Assembly (NCBI RefSeq): GCF_003576645.1 | Contig: NC_044924.1 | Location: forward strand, 20,158,876 to 20,222,875 | Length of the DNA: 64,000 nucleotides | Origin: Ipomoea triloba | Taxonomy: Eukaryota; Streptophyta; Magnoliopsida; Solanales; Convolvulaceae | Direction of reading: 5' to 3' | Part shown: one piece after another, positions 46,461 to 60,282 of the stretch | Layout of the letters: every line of letters begins with the position of its first letter | Position numbering within the stretch: the stretch's first letter is position 1 | The notes under the pieces: generated by a model | Databases searched by the model: none | What the model was told of the DNA's origin: nothing | What the model saw: only the letters and a program-made list of their open reading frames with translations | Translations under genes and position numbers: made by a program

Positions 46461-49400
46461 CTAGGTAAGCTCCACAACTCTTCTGACACAAGAAACGCGT
46501 GCTAAATCATCAAAAAACGCATCTCCGCAAATCGGCGGACAATCCGCAAAAGTCGCCATCTTATCCCCGTACATAGCGCCACACACCGCCAAGCAGTCAG
46601 CCACCTTGTTTTGTTCACGGTACACCGCTTGGAAAGATATCCTCCAATCCTTTGCGATCCAGTCCCTGATCCTGCTGATGTAATCACCAACCGGTCCTCG
46701 GCCTGTTGAGCCATTCTGAATCCAATTGATCACATTTTTCGCGTTTGATTGAATCTCCATGTCACGAACCCCTTTGTTCCATGCCCATCTAAGTCCTTCC
46801 AAGATGGCTTCCGCTTCCACCCATGAGGGATCTTTATAAGATGTGTTTCGCATGAAGCCCTCCAACCACTCGCCGTTGTTGTCTCGCATGACACCGCCCA
46901 TACTTGCTTGGTTGAGACTTGGTTTGACACTCCCATCAATGTTAAGGGTAATCCGATGAACCACAGAAGCTTTCCACCGGAGGGGAGCTTTTGTGTGTTT
47001 CCTCGCCTTGCTAGTAATGCCATTATTTCGGCTCCACGCACAGTCAATTTCCATCTCTGCCTCTCTGATCCAGGTAACCTTGCGATATGAGTCCATCTCT
47101 CGCCCGTTGAAAGTTCTGTCGCACCTCCATCTCCATAGCCACCAAATGATAATGGCGAATCTCCTAGGCCACTCCTCTTTGTCAATCTCGTCTCTGCTCT
47201 GCGCTATGTTATCGGCAATCCATCCACGAAAATCAAGCTGCCCCAATCTCCTCCTTTGTTCTCCAGTGGTGAAGACCCTCCAAACCTCCTTAGCTTCGTT
47301 GCAGGTCCTAAGGATGTGTTCGGTGGTCTCACTCCTCCCTTGGCATACTCCGCAGCTGTCTTCCGTATCAAGGCCTCGTCTCTTTTGCTCAGCATTCCCC
47401 ATCATTTGGTCGTGCGTGGTTGTCCAAAGGAAAGTTTTGTATTTACTTGGAACTTTTAGTTTCCAAATTTGGCTCTAACATTTTTCCTGCATGTCGGTCG
47501 GATAATCGTGACACAAATCGTGCGCAGACGTGACTGAAAACTCACCTGATGCCTCCCGGCTCCAGTAGTGTTCATTGTCTCCCTCTCCATCTTGTATCGT
47601 AACGCGGAGAAGTTCCTGTCTAGTTTGAAGTGGTAGATGCGTTAATCTCTCCCATTTCCATCCCCGATCAGTTTGCCAGTAATCGTACACCCTATTGGCA
47701 ATCCCCTTCGTAAGTGCATGATCAGGAACACAGTGATGTAGTGACTCCTTAGTTAACCAGACGTCAGTCCAAAAATTAGTATTTCTCCCATTTTTGACAT
47801 GGCTTCTAATTCCCTTTTCGACGATGTGGAGTGCCGCCACAATTCCTCTCCATGCGTTTGAGCAAACCGGCTTGGTAGAGATCGCGTCAATGCTTACTTT
47901 CCCATGACCATATTTCTCCTTGAGAACTTTGACCCACATGCTCTCCTTGTTTGTAATGACTTGCCACCCTAGTTTCGCCATGAACGCCATATTCATATCC
48001 TTCGCCGCTCGAATGCCCAACCCTCCAAGCCTTTTTGGTTTTGTGACTTCTTCCCAACACACTAGATGACATTTTCTAACCTCCGGGGTTCCTCCCCAAA
48101 TGAACCTTCGGATCCTCTTGTCTATCTCTTCCCATATTCCGGCTGGCATGAGAATTGTCTACATTCCGTAGTAAGGGATGGTTTGTAGAACTGATTGAGC
48201 CAGGACCTGTCTGCCTGCTAATGTTAAGAATTTCGTCTTCCAACAGTTTAGCCTTTCATCCATCTTGTCAAGCATCGGGGAGAACAAGTTGTTTGTGACT
48301 CGATCGTGGAACGTGGGGACCCCAAGATACTTTCCTAGATTCGTAGTCCTAGGGATGCCGGCGATATCTGAGATTCTTTGGGCCTTCTTGCTAGGCACGT
48401 TTCTAGAAAAATAAATTTGAGACTTGCTCAAACTTACTTTCTGACCCTAGGCCTTACTAAAACTTTCGAGGCACTTTGAAATAATATCAATTTGATCCTG
48501 TGATGCTTCAGCAAAAAGAACAAGATCGTCAGCAAAAAATAAGTGCGTTAGAAGAGGGCCATACCTTGAAAGGCGAATGCCTTTCCATTTTCCGCTTTTC
48601 ACTTCACTTTTTATGGTTTGACTCAGGCGCTCCATGCATAGAACAAACAAATACGGTGATATAGAGTCAGCCTGGCGGATACCCCTGGTAGGAATGATCT
48701 GGTCTAAGTGTTTCCGTTCCATAAGATTTTCATTCTGGGCGACTCAACACATGCCATGATATTTCTTACCCAATCATTAGACATGCCAACATCTTTAAGT
48801 GTGTCACGGATGAAATCCCAATTAAGCCTATCATAGGATTTTTCAAGATCTATTTTGAGCACCATAAAACCCTTGCTGCCCTGTTTGGTCCTCATGGAAT
48901 GCATCACTTCCTGGTAGAGCAAAATATTGTCCGTTATTTGTCTGCCTGGAACAAAACTGCTTTGCTCTTGTCCAACAAGCTTCTTAAGAATGGGTTTTAA
49001 CCGGTCATTGCCTTTGTTATGACTTTATAAATGACATTACAGAGGCTTATAAGGCGATACTAGCTAGCGTTGTTAGGGGAGCTGTTCTTTGGAATAAGGG
49101 CGATCCAAGTATCATTAATACCTTCCTCCATCACTCCGGACTTAAGGAATAAATCCACCTGTTTGAAAACAGATTTTCCAACCACGGGCCAAGCCTTTTG
49201 GTAAAACATGGCGTGAAAGCCATCCGGTCCCGGGGCTTTGAGCGGCCTCATCTCATAAAGAGCTGCTCTGACCTCTTCTATAGTAAACTCAGCATTAAAA
49301 ATTTCCCAATCATTCTCACAAAGCCGAGGGAAATTTCCATGAGGGACACGACATAAATCTGCTTCCGCATCCTTAGTGAAAATATTAGTAAAATAGCTTT

Positions 49401-50574
49401 GAATAGCAATTTTGATCTCATGACTATCATTCATGGTATTACCATCATTATCCAAGAAGGTTGGTTCGCTTCTTTTAGTTTTTTTGCTCTTCGTAGCAGC
49501 ATGATAGAACTTGGTGTTTCGGTCCCCCGAAGCTATCCAATCCTCCCTCGCTTGCTGATACCAGAAAATCTCTTCTTGCTGTAGCGTATCCTCCAGCTCT
49601 AGTCTAATTTTTCTTTCCAGATTAATAATGCCTGCATGCCTTGCATGGTCAAAGAGTTTTTGTATCCCCTCGATACGCCGCAATAACCTATTTTTCCTAT
49701 GATGGATGTTACCAAACACTGTTCTGTTCCATTGCTTGAGTTTAGCTGCCATCGCATCCTTATTTTGCCAAACAGACAAATCCCCATTCCAATTATTACT
49801 GACAAGCTGGTTGAAAGAATGATGGTTCGTCCAGGCACCTTGGAACAGGAAGCTATTTGTGTGCCTAGTTTCTTTCGTATCAAGATCAACCAAAAGAGGG
49901 TTGTGATCGGACTCGAAAGTCGTAAGGTGGTTAACCTTCGAAGTCGTCACAAGGTCCAACCAATCCAGCGAGCATAGAACACGATCCAATCTAGCGCCTT
50001 TGAACGTCCCTTCCTCCTTGCCCCGCCGCCACGTGAACTTCGGACCTGAGAAACCAAGATCAAGTAAAGCTTATCTGAAAATCTAATTTTTAAAATTAGC
50101 ATTTCTATGATTCCCCGGGTTATTAGGATTCGAACACTCATCGTTGTTGACAATGGCGTTGAAATCCCCAACTATCAACCACGGGTGGTTAATCTGCACC
50201 GTATTTCTGCTTAAAGCAGTCCAAAGTCTTCGGCGGAGGTGGGGTGATGGACTTCCGTACACCACTGAGAAATTCCATTCTCTACTGGTGATTTCCCTGA
50301 CATGCATGTGAACAAACTGCGTGTGGGAAGTAAGGACTTCAATTCGCAACAAGTTCGACCAGAGAATCCAAATTCCCCCACTAAAGCCAAGGGCTTCCAC
50401 TCACGCCCAATTCTCAAAACCCAAATTGGTGCAGACAGCATCTGCATTATACCCAGACGTCCTGGTCTCGACTAAACAAAGGATGTCCGGATGATGTTTG
50501 CTAATCAGCCACTTTGCAGCTCTAAGGAATTGCTTAGAAGCTGCCCCTTGACAGTTCCAGATTATAACCTTCAT
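46461..50574 (-). pseudogene. LINE 2 ORF2: endonuclease, reverse transcriptase, zinc finger, RNase H
   Basis: Starts at ATG 50574 (MKVIIWNCQGAASKQ). Endonuclease: ILCLVETR, WLIVGDFNAIVN and FESDHNPLLVDL. RT: PLKAPGPDGFHAMFYQ, WIALIPKN, LKIDLEKSYDRLNWDFI, GIRQADSISPYLFVL, THLFFADDLVLFAE. Then a zf-RVT CGVCQGRSETTEHILRTC and RNase H LNIDGSVKPSLNQASMGGV, VEAEAILEGLRWAW, ending 46461. Stops: TAG at 50083, 49060, 48447, 48159 and 47475, TAA at 50071, TGA at 50401. Frameshifts occur near 48950-49050 and near 48712. Confidence 0.9.
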
Positions 50575-50676
50575 GGAAAAACAAAAAGAGGAAAAAAGGA
50601 CAACACAACACCAAAAAAACAGAAGGAGAACACACAAGAAAAAACCTGGGAGGCAAAACAGCGGAGGAAAGGTTCC

Positions 50677-52299
50677 TCATGTCTCCATCTCCATCTCGGC
50701 AACATCCGAGTCCCCGAGGCGCACCTCCTCGCCTCGATGCTCAATCATCGCCTGGCCATCACACTACTCGTCGTCCGGTGGGTCCTCAAGGTGCTCGTGG
50801 AAAATCGTTGGATCCTCCAAGCATTTTGACCAATCTTCGTTCTCTGTCTCAACTACTGTCACTGACTTAGCCCCTGATTTATCACCCAACACTAAGGTAT
50901 GATCTGAAGCAGCTCCTGCTTGGTTTCTCGATGTTTTTCTGGATTGGTTATTATTGTTTCTTTTTTTACTTGTCTCCCCGATTTCGGGTTGTCGCCTGTG
51001 TAACCCATGCTGGTTGTTACCCATTATCTGTTTCTCAGAGACTTGGGCTGTAGGCCTTTTCCCTTTTGTTTGGGCCGATTGTTTAGTTCCCTTTGTGTGA
51101 TTTTGCTTTCTCGTTTGTCCACCCGTTAATTCCTCAGTAACCTGGTCCTCCTCTACGGCAGATGTATCCTCAAGGCTAACAAATCTCGACCCAGATTGCA
51201 CAGCAGGAGCTTTTCCTTTCTCGGCACCCTGTTGATTCTTCTTACCATTTTCCTTCTCACCATTGTACCGGTTACCCTGATTTTTAGCGTAATTCCTTTT
51301 CTGTTTAGGAGCTAACATCCATGTTCCATAATCCTCTATAATCTCCGGCCTGATTAACGCGGTTTCCATATAAGATACAACCTTACCATTCGCGTCTCTT
51401 TTCTGACCGTTGCTTGTACCGGTGGTGGCTGCCGGCTTTCCACCTTCGCTCGCCAGTGCTGGGCTGGCTTCACCATCTCGACTCAAATGGCAATTCTCCG
51501 CATTATGCCCATACATACCACACTTGAAGTAGATAAGGTGTAACCCTTCATAAACAACCGGTCGAACTCTGTTCTTTAACGTGAATTTTGCCAACAAAGG
51601 CTTTGTAATATCAACTTCAACACAAACTCTTGCAAAGCTAGCCCTCGAAACAAGGCTAGTAGCAGTGTCAATATTGATCGGTCGTCCAACTTTTGGCCCG
51701 ACTCTCATCAAGAAATTATGGTCATAATACTCTGCTGGTAAGCAAGGGAATCGGATCCAAACTATCATGCTCTAAGTTCTGTCGGTGAAGGGATCAAAGT
51801 TAGGCCTCCATTCCTTGACTATTAGGTAGTGTTCCAGCACCATCCATGGGCCTCCATATTTTGTGAACTCGTAATCATCCACCGACGCAAATTTCACCAA
51901 GAAGTAGCCATTATCAACCGTCACTAGTTCCATTCTCGCCTTTGGTTTCCATAGTGTCGTGAGCCGTCGCAGGAGATAGCCGTATCCCACATTTCTTCCC
52001 ATGACCTTCACGATAAGCGTCTGCTTCCACTTACTCCGTAGCCGAACCTTCTCTTCCCTTGTGAGCCTTATGACCGGACAAGTTGGATCCGCGTCGTCAT
52101 CAGGATCCTCTTCGTCTTCTGACACCATATCTATTTCCTCCTCCAATGTTTTTTGGCTCTGGCTGGATTCATTTGCCACAATTTGCTTAAAGGATAACAC
52201 CTTTGGTTGCTTCACCAGTGCCGCTTGTTTCATCAGTTCCGCTTGCTTTGCCGCTTCGTGCATCGATTCCCCACTCGCAGGTGGCGAGGCCTCGCCCAT
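50677..52299 (-). pseudogene. LINE 2 ORF1 (DUF4283 / zinc knuckle protein)
   Basis: From ATG 52299 (MGEASPPASGESMHEAAKQA) with an acidic stretch, then DUF4283 (WKQTLIVKVMGRNVGYGYLL, GGPWMVLEHYLIVKEWRP, VWIRFPCLPAEYYD) and a knuckle CGMYGHNAENCHL in which the first cysteine is replaced (YFKCGMYGHNAENC has C-x8-H-x-x-x-x... spacing still suggestive). A long polar tail follows. TAG at 51772 interrupts it. A TAG at 50764 may be natural or decay; the frame otherwise continues to TGA at 50677. Confidence 0.8.
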
Positions 52300-52435
52300 T
52301 GGCGACTCCGTTATCGTTTTCGTCTTCTTCGTACTTCATTCTAGGAGATCCTACTCTTCGCTATTTCTTGGCGTTAAGAGAGAATCCTTCGTCATTTTTT
52401 TTCCAAATCACAAAATATTACATAGAATTAGATTT

Positions 52436-52991
52436 AGTTCACTATAAGGGGAACAATAATTACTTCTTCTTAACTTTAAGAAAAGACATGGAAACGTTGG
52501 TCTCTTATTGCCTACAAAAGACAAACCAGTGTATGGTGCTCACAAGTCACAAGGAGCTCACCACAATGGGACTTTTAGGACTAAATATTACAGAGTACGT
52601 TTTTGTCAATAATTTACCACGCAAAAATTAATAGAATTGTCAGTACCGGCCTGTTCGGGTCTTATTGCCAAATGCTTTGATTGTATTTTGCAAGTTTTCC
52701 TTTTTCTTTTAGCATACAACTTTCTTTCAATAAATTGGACTTACGGGGAACAACAATGTCTACTCCAACCGTACAAAATTCTAACCATATAGCAGTCCTT
52801 TTAAGGTTAAAGTTACTAATAACCTGGAGGATACTCTCTAGGAGGACTCAACATTTAGAAAATTTTCAAATTGAATAGTATGAAATGTTGTAGTAATTTT
52901 TTTAAGTTTGTAACTTTTTATTTAAATTTTATAAGAATGGTTGTAACTCTTCATATTTAATTTGAAATTTAAAGTTTGAATGTATAGTTGA
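52436..52991. other. Intergenic DNA, nothing recognisable
   Basis: AT-rich with short ORFs only. Confidence 0.5.
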
Positions 52992-53009
52992 ACTGCTAGA
53001 AATCCCACC

Positions 53010-53420
53010 ATTTTCGATCAATGAAAGTTGGACGGTAAAAGGGTTTTCTTTATCGGAAATAAGTCTTTCGACCAATATACTGACCAAAATGGAGATCCGG
53101 AAAATCACCGTCAGAATTTTCATCCAACACTAATTGTTGGTTGGAAATAGCGTCCAACTGCTCATGTTGGATGGAAAATCTGGACGGGTAACCACCACTT
53201 TTGCTATTTAGTAATTTATGTACAATTGCAATCGTTGGTCGGAAATTCCGACCAATTGTTAAACGGAAAACTCCCTTAATGTATTATGTACTTTTCCTTC
53301 CAACTGTTTGACGAAATTTCCAACCAAATGTTAGACGGAAACCTCGAGTCTTGTATTATGTGGAGTTCCTTCTAACCGTTTGTCGGAAATTGTGACCAAA
53401 TATTGGCAGGAAAATCTAAA
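53010..53420. repeat. CACTA subterminal repeats
   Basis: Words such as GTTGGTCGGAAATTCCGACC, GTTGGATGGAAAAT, TTGACGAAATTTCCAACCAA and GTCGGAAATTGTGACCAAAT recur about every 30-60 bases, many as short inverted pairs. They are likely transposase-binding motifs. Confidence 0.65.
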
Positions 53421-53659
53421 ATCATATAGATTTCTTTTATTATTTTGATTTTGCCATAATTTTATTTTTACCTGATGTCAATAAATTCTATGTCATCAAA
53501 CAAAGTAATGTACATACTATTTGTTTACTTAAGTTCAAAATGAAAATATATTTAAACTTCAAAATTATTTACAACAAAAAATAGTTTCATGTCCATACAT
53601 GTTTCAACAATGCACTATTACCCTACACCCAAAAAAAGATGTCATGAAAATAAAAAAAG

Positions 53660-54207
53660 TACTTAATCTTCATCTGAAGGGGCTTGTGTTTCTTCGTTTA
53701 TTGAGGTGGAGTTGTTGTTCAAGTTTAAGGAAGCTAACCACTTAGTATTTGCATTGAGCTGTTCAAATATATATAACACCCATCTTTTAAAACTTGCTCT
53801 GGAATCAACTTGTTCTCTTCCCAAAATATTTTGTTTTCTTTCCTCATTTGTTGAATTTCTGCAATCAAAGCAGCATTTGAAGATGATGCTCCAGACTTAG
53901 ATTTTGATTGCCTTGAAGTCTAGGGAAAATAGTGTTGGTTATCCGAGCCAAAGCCATATACATAGTCTCCCCTCTTTACCCTGTCGGTGGCCTCTAGCCT
54001 ATAAAATAAAATAAAGCATTTTTATCTATTAAAATAATTCCATGTGATAATTTTAATAGAAGATATATTAGAAAGATTTCACACAACAACTTTTTTAGCT
54101 TTTGCACAAACATATGTTTCACCTCCATTTTTACGTTTATGAGTGTGTTGATACAAATCTGCAAGACTTGGATCTTCTCCAAACGTTTCATTCTATTCAA
54201 GAACAAT
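53660..54207 (-). pseudogene. CACTA transposase-associated protein (Transposase_24-like), 3' part
   Basis: Minus-strand peptides FGEDPSLADLYQHTHKRKNG and GGETYVCAKAKK (54075-54190), then after a probable intron DYVYGFGSDNQHYFP and a coiled-coil SSSNAALIAEIQQMRKENKI (53830-53980), match the C-terminal half of the plant Transposase_24 family. Its 5' part is at 62349-62760, beyond the hAT element. The split point is the 8-bp TSD at 54200-54207. Confidence 0.75.
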
Positions 54208-57200
54208 TAGGGTTGTGCAAAACCCGTCCTACCTGATTAACCCGCCCGAACCCGAACCCGCACAACCCATTCGGAAGGCATCCGAACCAAAGATCGGATA
54301 TCCGATCCGCATCCGCTATTTGAAGAAGGGTAAAGGGGATCGGGTAGGGTTAGGATATTTCACATCCGAACCCGTCCGAAACCCGAACTCTATATATATA
54401 CGTGTATATGTATGTATAAAACGGCGTCGCTTTAGAATGTATATATATATATATATATATATACCAGAGTCTAGGGTTCTTCACTTTGGTTCATTTGTGC
54501 AACCTTACGCAAGACTCCTCTCACTTCTCTGTCTTCGACTCTTCTCCATTCTCCTCCATTTCTCTGATTCTCTCAACTTTCTCAACTCTGATTCTCTTAG
54601 AGTCTCACTCTTTGAGACCTGGGATAGTGAGTTCTGTACTTTCGTCTCTAGTCTCTAGTCTATCGTCCTCTCTGTGTGGACTCTGGTGGTGGTGGTGGGA
54701 GCCTGGGAGCCCCTTGTTTGTGCAAAACCCATCCTCTGTAGTCTCAATCGTTGGTGGTCTAGGCTCGACGGCGACGTAATCGGTGGTGGAAGCCCCTTGC
54801 CCGAACCCTAATTTGAAGGCTTGATTGCTTGAAGCCCTCGTTCTCAGAGGGAAAAATTGAGAAAACAAGTAATTCTAATTTATTTTATATGTTCTAGACT
54901 GATGTTGCATAGTTGCGTTGCCTGTTAGTCTGTTTCTTTGTTAGTCTGTTGATACTATGATGTTGCATGAACCCTAATTTGTGGGGCTTTTCATATGTGT
55001 GATGAATTTGTAAAAATTCTGAGGTATATTCGTAAATTTTAAATGTAACCGTATGAATAATGAATGTTGATGGTTGACTGTTGAGTAATTTTTGGGCATT
55101 TTCTGTATGAATGATTTTTATGGTAGAAACCCTACTGATATATGCCTGTAAATTTTAAATGTAAGCCGTATTGTCCATTTGTCCGTATGAATGATGATTC
55201 TGGATTTTTGGTGGAAGCCCTATTGAGCCCTAATTTGTGGGCAATGGGCATCCATAAGATGATGAGAATTCGAGAAAATGAATTCCTGATTATGGTTAAT
55301 TGGTTGCAAACTTGCAACTTTCAAGTTTATGGTGAGAGGACCCTTAAATTGTGTATATTTTAACTTGTAATTTGTAAATGTATTGTAGTGTACTACTGTA
55401 TAGTGTACTGTGGTGGTGGAAGTCTATTGTAAATTGTCAAATGTAATTTTTAAATATTAAATGTAAACATGCATTATGATGATGATTGTTGATTATGGTG
55501 GAAGCCTTATCAGTGTTTATCTCAATTATCTGTTGATTATGTTGTTTTGTTCTACTGTGACTCTGAATTCTGATGCTCAATTACCCATCTATATAGATGG
55601 ACATCAATCAAAATATCAGTGGGTCTGGACCTCTTCCAACCTCAACAGTAGATGAACAAGGAGTTCAACCTCAAGGCATTGAGACAAATACTCAACAACC
55701 TATGGTCACTCCTGCTGTTCCTGCTACTAAAAAGCGGAAGGAAATAGGGACTAGGTCCAAAGTCTAGGATCACTATTAAAGGACCCTTGATTCTGAGGGG
55801 AAATTACTTAAGGCCACTTGCCTTTACTGCAAAAAGATGTTTGCCTGTCAATCTAAAAAGCATGGCACATCATCTTTAAGGAACCACATTATGGCCTGTC
55901 TTAAAAATCCTCACTCAAAGGATACAAGGCAGACCCTACTGACATTCAATGCTGTTTCCACTTCTGGAACAGATGCTCTTGAGGGAGTTCTGGGGACATG
56001 GGTGCTTGATCAAGAGGCTATTAGGAGGGCATTATGTGAGATGATTATCATAGATGAGCTCCCTTTTAGGTTTGTTGAGGGCCAGGGATTCAGGAGGTTT
56101 ATTCTTGTCTGTTGTCCTAGGTTTCTGATCCCTTCTAGGTGGACAATTTCTAGGGACATCTACCAAATTTTCCTAGATGAGAGGCTAAGTCTTAGAAAGT
56201 TGTTTAGGGTGGGCACACAAAGAGTCAGTTTCACCACTGATACCTGGACTTCTGTCCAGAGGATTAATTATATGTGCATTACTGCACATTTTATTGATGA
56301 CCAGTGGAAGCTTCAGAAAAAAATAATTTTCTTTGTCCCAGTTTCTTCTCATAGGGGGGAGTATATCGCAAAAGCCCTAGAGAGCTGTATATTAGAGTGG
56401 GGGATTAGAAATGTGTTCACTATTACAGTGGACAATGCCTCTTCTAATGATACAGCTTTGGGGTTTTTTAAGAGCAAGCTGTTAACTTGGGGTTGTTCTT
56501 CTGTTAGGGTGTAGTACTTGCACATGAGGTGCATAGCACATATCCTAAACCTAGTGGTCCAAGATGGTTTGAAGTTTGCAGATGAGTCAGTTAAAAGGGT
56601 GAGGGATGCAGTGAGATGGGTTAGGAACTCACCTGCTAGGTTGCAAAAGTTTAGAGAACTAGCTGATCTGCTTGGGATTGAAGCCAAGTCAGTCTTACAT
56701 CTTGATGTCCCTACTAGGTGGAATAGCACCTACATCATGCTTAACACTGCAATTGAATATCAAAGAGTGTTTGATATGCTTGCAGAAACTTACCCCTCCT
56801 TTTCTGCTGATTTGGATGGTGTCCCTTCTTTTCTGGATTGTAGTTCTGTGGAAAGCTTAGTTAAGCTTTTGAAAACTTTTTATGAGATGACAGTGAGAAT
56901 TTCTGGTTCTCTCTATGTCACTTCTAACACATTCTTCTCTGAGATCTTTGATCTCAGTTGCATGCTGGAAGATATGGTTTTAGCTGAGCCTGAAACTGAA
57001 AAGGTAAATATTTATTTTCTGCTTTCTGTTTCTGCTTTGTGTTTTGTTTGAGTATTTGACTATTTGTCTTATGTTGTTTAATTATGTAATAGGTAATGGG
57101 GCAACAAATGAAAACCAAGTTTCATAAATATTGGGGGGATCCAGGAAAAATGAACTTTCTCATTTTTTTTATGCAAATATTCTGGACCCCAGAGATAAGG

Positions 57201-57916
57201 AGGAATACATGCCTCATCAGTTTGTCCAGCTTTATGGAGAAGAGAATGGCAAATCTTTTTTTGCCAAGGTACAATCTGTCATGTCTGTGTTGTATGCTGA
57301 TTATGCATCTACCTATTCTGTCAGTTCAACCCCCTCTAAATCCTCTACTCAATCTGTCCAGTTTGAGGCTACCTCAATTGGTAGGCCTCAGTCAAGGTTG
57401 AAGAGTCAGCTGAAAAAGAAGAGGATGGAGGGTGGTGGTGGAAGTAGTAAGCAGACAGAGCTACAAGTGTACTTGAGTGAGGGTATAGTTGAGGATGATG
57501 AATCTGCCACTTTTGATGTTTTAAAGTGGTGGAAGGGCAATAGTGAGAGATTTCCTATTATCTCTAAAATGGCTAGAGATGTGCTTGCAGTTCCTATTTC
57601 CACAGTTGCATCTGAGAGTGCTTTTAGTACAAGTGGGAGGGTGCTTGATCCATTTAGGAGTTCCTTGACTCCTAATTTAACACTCTATCTTTAGGCGTTA
57701 TAGCAAAGAATTATAAGTTTTAGTTTTGACACGTATTTTAGGATGTAGAGTGCTTCGAGGGCGAAGCATTCTTTAAGGAGGGTAGATTGTGATACCCGGT
57801 ATTTTCCTTTCTTCTGTCCGACTTAAGAATTCTTTTCCATCTGTACTCTTTTAAATCCTTTGGGTCCTAAATTCATTTGATTCCTTATAACCTCACTATT
57901 ATTATTTTTGACCCTT

Positions 57917-57917
<1 letters not shown>

Positions 57918-57947
<30 letters not shown>

Positions 57948-58230
57948 GTTTTCAACGTATATTATTATTATTATTATTATTATTATTATGTTTTCAACGT
58001 ACATAATATATAAATATTGTTGGTACATTATGTTTTCAACGTACATAATATATAAATATTGTTGGTACATATATATAGCAACGTACATAATATATAAATA
58101 TTGTTGGTACATATATATAGATATGTTAATAATATATAAATATTGTTGGTACATATATATAGATATGTTATATGGATAGCTATTGAAATGGTACATATAT
58201 ATAGATATGTTATATGGATAGCTATTGAAA
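57918..58230. repeat. Compound (ATT)n and AATATATAAATATTGTTGGTAC array
   Basis: Two (ATT)n runs each followed by ATGTTTTCAACGTA, then four copies of a unit containing ATAATATATAAATATTGTTG and GTACAT, then two copies of ATATAGATATGTTATATGGA. Confidence 0.85.
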
Positions 58231-59473
58231 TTTCAAGTAGAATATTTAGAGTAAATTAGGTATGTATATAATTTGTGTACGTAGGATATAAGGATATATT
58301 TATTTAATATATATTAATAGTTGGGCATATATATATGTACAGGTAGACTATGATATATAAATATATAAACTCTATATATTCCTTCCATAGATAAATCATA
58401 TATATAAAGTACTGTATGGAAATAGGGATATATATAGTCTAACGTGTGGATGTATATATGTATTATATTCATATATAACTTTATATATGAAAGTAGTATA
58501 TATATTTTATGAGAGTAGCATGTCTATATAATATATATGTAATATCTTTTCCTTTATTATTTCTGAATCAAAATTATTATGATTGGCAGTTACCTAAGTT
58601 TTAATTCTAAATAAGTTATTCTTTATTTTATATAAGTCATGTATTTATGAGGATGAAATAATTTTGCCTTTTCCTTCTTCTTCCCTTAGCCGAGACCATC
58701 ATCTTTAAAAAAAAAATCTTCTTTCTTCTTGATACACATTGCCGTTCAGTAAAAAAATATATATATAAAACTTCCATCCTCCTTATTCAAACATTCCTCA
58801 AAAGGTTGAAGTAATCCTACAAGTCTAGTAAGTTATCTATTTTAATTGTTTTCATTTTGGGTAGTTTAGTTGTAGGATTTTGGTTGAGAATGTATGTTTA
58901 TGTGTATGTTGTTTCTCTTGTATTTTTATTTGGTTGGATGATGGTGATGGGTGATAGAAGGGGAGCGCGTGAGCAACTAAAGGTTTAGAGGAATTTCGAA
59001 GAAATAAGCATTTACGGTAAGTTTTTATGTCCACTAAAGATGATTTTTACCTCGTATTTGAAATTGTGAAAAAAATATGATTTAGATGGATTATCTTTGA
59101 AAGTTGTGATAGAAATGTATTTTATTGGTGAATGATGTGATGTATATCATTCATTGTGTATATTATTTATATATCTATACGTATAGTTAAATTTTATGTA
59201 TTGGTTATATATCTATACGTATAGTTAAATTATATGTATTGATTTTCAAAACTATCTTTATGTATACTAGTAGTATGCTGTATGCATGACCAAATGATAT
59301 TTATCTTAAAAAACAATAATATTAAATGTAGATATTATCTATTTAGTATGTGCCGTATATATATATATATATGTATAATTTTTTTTAATAGAATTATATA
59401 TAATATATAGACGTACGTAATTATATATACATGTACCTACCTATTTAAATATGAATGTGAACCTATCTAATTG

Positions 59474-59752
<279 letters not shown>

Positions 59753-60130
59753 TATATAAGCAAATTGCCGTAGGAATATATATAGTGTTATTTTTTTTAG
59801 ATTTCTATTGTTCATAGATGATACTGGCAACGTATATATATACTAGATTCGTGACTTGTTAATTTATAAGTGAGTGTATATATGCGTGCATTTTTTTTTA
59901 GTATATTTAATTATGTACTATCAAATGTCAAAGGTGTATTTCACAATGGTTGATTGGTAAATTTAATTGAGATATGAATTATCAATATTTTTCTAATTTG
60001 CGAATTTGGAAATAAGTGTATTTAAATATTTGATTTTGGACAATTGAGTTTTGAGCCGAAGGGTTAAAATGTTTTGGTGGTTAAATATATATACATTAAA
60101 AGAAAATTTTATGAAGAAAGTCTTATGGAA

Positions 60131-60282
60131 GATATGAATTGTTCCCTTCGTGGGATATGGATTGTTCCCTTCGTGGGATATGGAGTGTTCCCTTCGTGGG
60201 ATATGGATTGTTCCCTTAGTGGGATATGGATTGTTCCCTTTACGGGATATTGATTGTTCCCTTTATGGGATATTGTTATTCC
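60131..60282. repeat. 23-bp minisatellite
   Basis: Six full units of GATATGGATTGTTCCCTTCG plus TGG and a partial seventh, increasingly diverged to the right. Confidence 0.9.

Larger units (their letters stand above)
46406..52419 (-). mobile_element. LINE 2: full-length, inactive non-LTR retrotransposon
   Basis: Flanked by a 16-bp TSD with one mismatch (ACATAGAAGTAGATTT at 46390-46405; ACATAGAATTAGATTT at 52420-52435). A T-run at 46403-46420 marks the 3' poly-A on the minus strand. ORF1 and ORF2 with endonuclease, RT, zinc finger and RNase H are all present. It is a different family from LINE 1 (different ORF1 tail and ORF2 sequence). Stops and two frameshifts disable it. Confidence 0.9.

Noticed and set aside
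50573..50902. Plus-strand 109-aa and 112-aa ORFs in LINE 2
   Set aside because: Antisense shadows of the ORF1-ORF2 junction with low-complexity composition.
54486..54779. Plus-strand ORFs of 97-147 aa at the hAT 5' end
   Set aside because: Serine/leucine-rich reading of a CT-rich leader upstream of the transposase, with no domain; more likely 5' UTR.
60131..60282. CRISPR-like array
   Set aside because: The 23-bp units are directly adjacent with no spacers, in a plant transposon.
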